A stretch of DNA of 64,000 nt from Diadema setosum (Eukaryota; Echinodermata; Echinoidea; Diadematoida; Diadematidae), in assembly GCA_033980235.1 (NCBI GenBank), contig CM067066.1, positions 34,759,180-34,823,179 on the forward strand, written 5' to 3'. The translations under genes were made by a program, and so were the position numbers. Every line of letters starts with the position of its first letter. Position 1 is the first letter of the stretch. Of the stretch, positions 59,072 through 64,000 are shown in pieces. Under the pieces are notes generated by a model, which saw only the letters and a program-made list of their open reading frames with translations, made no database searches and was not told the DNA's origin.

Positions 59072-60379
59072 AAATCTTTAAAATCTATCCCTTTCTCATT
59101 TTTTCCCTCTCTCTCTTTATAGTTCACCTTTCTAATTCCATATATGCTACTCTTCATGCTTATAGCCCCACATATATTCTTTATTACCTTCCTCCCACAT
59201 AAGATTTGGCTTTAGAATCACCTTAGATTGTTCTTAATAAAAGATTTTGCAGTCACTGTAATTTGCCCAGTAGTATGTTACATGAATTGCCCCATAACTG
59301 AAACTGCAAAAAGCAGTCTGATGACCTTGTTCAATGTACCAAGGTGGTGCAGAGTTTAGAATTTGGCAAATGGTATGAATGATACCTTTTCCCCTCTGAT
59401 ATGTGCAAATAGAACAATTATACTTCTTAGAATATTGTTGTTGTTTTTTTACAACTACAAAATCAAAAGCAGCTTTGGTCCACAACCTATTCATTAATAT
59501 ATGAATAGTGCAGCACTCTTTGTACGTGTCAAAAGCATTTGTATGAAGGGATTGATTTTCCACTACCAAGCTTGAGCTATTAAATGCAGTTGTACAAAAG
59601 TTTATTTCTGGATAACAGGAGTAATATAATGTACCGTCACAAAGAATCAAGAGACCAAAAAAGCACTCTCTTTTAACAAAAACATTTGGTAAGTATATTT
59701 ACAAAGCAGACATATATAATATTGTGGCATTCAATGTGTTTATGTTTGCTCATAGAGGGATGAGGGGGGGGGGGAAAGAAGTGTTTTTCTGTTGTTGAAG
59801 CCTTCTGTTGTAGATACCACAATTTTTTTCTTTTTTTTCTTTTGTACAATAAATGCTTAAATTGAGTGTGACGACATACAGTTCACATATGAATTATCTG
59901 TACCTGTTACATGTTTGATCAGAGAACAATATTTTTTCTTTTTATTAGTCAAGGCAGAAGAAGGAAGATTAATGTTAGTTTTTACAGAATATTATACACA
60001 TTCTCAGTGCATTTACAGTGTACATTGTACAATGTATAATATTATGTAGAATTCACTGTATCTACAAATGTATAAGTCTGGTATAGTACACACAACATGT
60101 CAGATCTCTGAGCAAAGGTTATATCTTCAAATTATCAGTTTGAATTCTGAGTTGAGTCTGGCAAAGCTTTTTCTTTTTCCGTTTTTTTAATCTTTGTGAA
60201 AATGTGTGTACAATATGTACACGTGTATATTTAAACTTTCCATAGAACAAAGAAATAAGGGATTTTAGTAGTCTGTGATCAAGGCAATTTGTTGTAGATA
60301 GCAGCAGCTTGATTTTTTCTACCTAGAAGAAAAAAAAAATACCTGGTAGTATAAACGTAGAGTAGTTAGTCTAATGTTG

Positions 60380-60772
60380 TTAAAGGCATTACCATATAAC
60401 GTTTTGGTTGAAAGGGGTTTCAGGTGTCCAACTTATTTTGTGAGATAATGAGAAACCTATGTTAAAATAAGAAAGAGCATATGATTCCCGGAGGAATTCA
60501 AAGTTTATTTGATGAAAATTGGTTTTGAAATGGCTGAGATATCCAAAACAAAGCAGTCCTAATAAAAGATGTGGCCGACCTTTTTGGATTGCTTCATTTT
60601 ACTTTGTTTTTTGGATATTTCCTCCATTTCAAAACTGATTTTCATCAAATTTTGAATTCCTCTTATGAGTTGTATGCTCTTTCATATTTCATAAGTGGTT
60701 TTGTACATATGTCACAATAAGTTTAAAGTGGAATCCCAATCTCAACCAAAACTATACCATCCCTTTAACTTT
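60380..60772. repeat. Palindromic repeat family A, copy 3
   Basis: TTAAAGGCATTACCATATAACG start and AACCAAAACTATACCATCCC end, with GAAAGAGCATATGATTCC paired with the inverted GTATGCTCTTTC. The most complete terminal pairing of the three copies. Confidence 0.65.
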
Positions 60773-62039
60773 CTGTGAAATCTTGTTCTAGTTCCACTGG
60801 CTTCCTCCATCAACACTTTATTATTTTTTATGGAGGGGGGGGGGGGGGGTGGAGGGGATGGTTCATTATCTTCTTAAATGGTTAGATGAGGTAAATCTTT
60901 TCTTTATACAACCATTTTCCTTTATCAAAACTTTTTGGTGCTGTTATCTCCTGTGTAGTTTGAAGAAATTTTGTGTGTTGATACCAATGGCAATGGTGCA
61001 TCTGAAGTCATTAGAGCTAGAGCTGGCCAGTGGTTTTGAAAAAACTCAGCAAGAAAACTTTTACAGTCTGTGTTTGCTTTCTAAAATGATATGATTAAAA
61101 TCATCCAAAAAAACAAAACAAAACAAAAAACCTGCAAGTGAGACTATCCTTTTGAACATAAATGTTGGCATAGCAGTCCAGGGCTATGTAGGAAACAAAA
61201 ACAAAACAAAAACCTAAAATATGTAGGACAAGGTTGTATAGTTACTACACTTGTGGTACAAGTGTAGTGAGGAACTATTATGCTTATTTTACAGTAATAT
61301 GACTTTCTGTGGTAAAAATCAGTGCAGACCATGCTGTAGCCTACAGAATAGGATTACTTATCACATGTATTATGTTTTAGCAGACAGAAGCTGAAGGCTC
61401 TGCTATCAAGTTCTGTGCGCACAGGCAGCCTTCCCACATTGCATTGATACAGATGCCCACAGTTTGGTGCATGTGTCCCAGCACTGTACCTTACATGTAT
61501 AGGTAACAGTGAACCCTACAAAGAATGTGGCGTATGGTGTTTGTGTGTGTGTGTTGAGACTGTTTGTGTATATGCGTGCAATGTGGTGAGTTTTGCAAGC
61601 AGGAGGGGAGATATGGGAACAATATGAGGGGTATTCCTTGTGCTGCAGGCAGAGGAGGATGCATGCCTCGTTGTTGTGTGACGTTCCAAGTGACATTTTT
61701 AGCTGATGGAAGGAAACGGTCATTGAGTGCTTGGCCTTCTTGGTATTTCTGTCATCTTTCGAGGAATGTCACTTCCATTGCCAGTGGAAGTGTCATTGAC
61801 ACTAGGGGAACACTGTCATGAATTATCTCTGATTGCAATATGTGAATATAATATGCAGTTAGAGTTGTAGACTTGGAACTTGTAGAAGGTGCTTCCAAGA
61901 TGTATGGCACAGTTTTGATATTTCTATGCATGCCATACATGTAAACAGTGGTACACTTTGTATTTAAAGCCAGCTCGAGGTTCCAATTTGTGCATGAGCA
62001 GAAAAAAGTAATTTGTTCCAGCAGGGCATGTTGATTTAA

Positions 62040-62238
<199 letters not shown>

Positions 62239-63979
62239 GTAATAAATGCATTTATATGGTGCTTTATAGGGTGTTTCTAAAGTTTTAACTTCATGGAGAT
62301 AAACATCTGTGATATAATGATTGTTCAAGTAATCCGTATAAATGGTGCTTGCGAGCACATCCACCTGACAGTAAAAGTGGGCAGGCTTTATTTGGTAACA
62401 TCAACAGAAAAGATTGTTTATACATTCAATGCAAAATAATGAAATTGATGCTTTCCCAAGTGAAAATTGACAGACCTGGTCTATGCAAGTTGATCTTTGG
62501 TTGAACATGATTGATGAATTCCATAAATTGCTTTGTCAGGCAAGCCTATGGTGCATCGTGTTGATTTGTAAACAAGTAAACTGCCTAATCAAATGAGAAA
62601 AAAAGGAAGGTCATGTGTTCCCATGTGCACATGAGCTAACTCTGAACTGGTTTATTACGTGTGCATGTGTCTGTACTTATGTACACGTATCCCTATTTAT
62701 GTACACGTTTCCCTATTAATCCCCTTATGCTTTTCTATCTCCTAAGAAACAAAACAAAGCAAAACAGGTAAAAAAACTATTTTGTAAAAACAAAAACAAA
62801 AAATATTCTGCAGTCATAAAATGCATGTTATTACTGTTAACTCAGTGTATGGTACATACTTTCAATGCCAGTTGTACTGAATGTGTTTGTAATGCAAGCT
62901 CTTCATGAATCTTTTGAATCTTGAGATTAGGCCTATACCAAATAATCTGTGTAAGTAAAATACAGAGTCATTTTGTAGGTTTGCTTTTTTCTTTGTGTGT
63001 ACACCATATACATATGGTATGTATATGTATTGTATTTGTTGTGTGTATTCATGCAGGCCTTATGTATTTGCAGTGTATCTACAATTATGTGTGAAATTAC
63101 AGTACATGTATGTGGATGCAAGTGTACAATGTATACACTGTATTACATGTACCAGGTACTGTATTTTGATAGGCTTACATTAACAATTAATGATAAGTAC
63201 AAACATGCAGGGTAGTACATTTCATTCTTTCATAGGACCATACAGTGCACAAAGAGACAGGTTTGCTGGCCAGCAATACACTGTAGTAAAAGTAATGGGA
63301 TGGAGTAGAGGCAGCTATTCAGTACGTGTCTACATTCTAGAGGCTGAAATTTCACAATCATGGATCGCATAGGCTCTGTGCCGTGCAAACTATGGTTGAA
63401 CTAGATCTCAGTGGTGACCACTGTGTTTCGATGTGTGTGTGTACGTGTGTACAAGATATGTGTGAAGCCCCCAGACTGTGTTGACAATAAGCAGTGTATA
63501 TACATAGGGTGTGTACGTGTGTACTCAAGGCTTGTAGTTGTGGCTATCATTAGGCAGGTGTGGGTACGGTTTCTTGGGTACATAATATCCCCTAGAGAGT
63601 TTCAGAAAACTGGATTTGTGAAGTTTATTTTCATGTGATGCTATGGTTCACCTCTTGAGTGGGGGATGAGGAGAGATCTTCTTTGCATAGACATTGCATA
63701 GAGGAATGACTTTTAATGTGTCATTCGTGTTATAGCAAACACCTAAATTGTTTTTGTTGCATCCTCTTACTGCATTTTTATTTGTGTCAACTGAGGCAGT
63801 GATGAATACATATTGTGTGTAGTGTTTGCTGTGGGCAGGAAGCAAGACCTCTTCCACATTGAACTTGTTAGCCTCTTTCAGGGAAACATGGTGGGCCAGA
63901 GGGATGTATCTTGAATTATCTTGAAGTCATTAATTGCCTGATTAACAATAACAAACATTTTTGTTTGGGTCTTGCTTTG

Positions 63980-64000
63980 GTTATTTTTTTTTTCTTTTAG
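63980..64000 (+). other. Polypyrimidine tract plus AG at the window edge, candidate splice acceptor
   Basis: The last bases are a T-rich run ending in TTTTAG. Because the RanBPM exon ends in phase 1 at 55700 and no matching second exon is visible downstream, this could be the acceptor of exon 2. T-rich runs are common here, so support is positional. Confidence 0.3.

Noticed and set aside
61564..61821. Cys-rich plus-strand open frame
   Set aside because: No splice or start support; cysteines come from GT-rich sequence inside the presumed RanBPM intron.

Overview
The window is animal nuclear DNA. Its protein-coding genes are split into short exons with GT-AG introns, AT-rich microsatellites are very common, and many small non-autonomous transposons lie between and inside the genes. 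The repeat vocabulary (short palindromic elements found in several copies, frequent TAGGCCTA-like words, a repeat seen widely in marine invertebrates at 58-59 kb) and the presence of TSNAXIP1, ZFAND1, GGCT and RanBPM orthologs suggest a marine invertebrate, most likely an echinoderm. The species cannot be fixed from sequence alone.

Layout: (1) 1-3.5 kb is repeat-bearing intergenic DNA. (2) 3,757-11,415, minus strand: a complete eight-exon ZFAND1 ortholog (274 aa, two AN1 zinc fingers plus a C-terminal ubiquitin-like region). (3) 12.2-24 kb is intergenic: short repeats, a decayed non-LTR reverse transcriptase, and a 4.4-kb foldback-like element with arms of about 735 bp. (4) 24,046-29,954, plus strand: a complete three-exon gamma-glutamylcyclotransferase (GGCT-like, 195 aa) with an altered nucleotide-loop-like YGSN motif. 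A 1.5-kb hAT-type element sits in its second intron. (5) 30-34.4 kb is intergenic with palindromic elements. (6) 34,438-50,042, minus strand: a complete sixteen-exon TSNAXIP1 ortholog (733 aa). Its tenth intron carries a 3-kb array of 267-bp tRNA-like units. (7) 50.2-55.4 kb is intergenic with duplicated LINE-tail-like sequence. (8) 55,505-55,700, plus strand: the first coding exon of a RANBP9/RANBP10 (RanBPM) ortholog. The rest of the window appears to be its first intron and ends exactly on a polypyrimidine-AG.

The genes do not form a pathway. ZFAND1 belongs to p97/proteasome-linked stress-granule clearance, GGCT to glutathione turnover, RanBPM to the CTLH E3 ligase, and TSNAXIP1 is a coiled-coil protein of germ-cell or ciliated tissue.

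The strongest unusual signal is the intronic array at 38,744-41,784. Eleven complete and one partial near-identical 267-bp units are arranged head to head around one inversion point, and the whole block is bracketed by a 14-bp direct repeat. Every complete tRNA-like module keeps perfect pol III A- and B-box matches. The structure looks as if a multimeric RNA had been inserted in one event with internal inversion (twin priming), and I know of no standard name for it.
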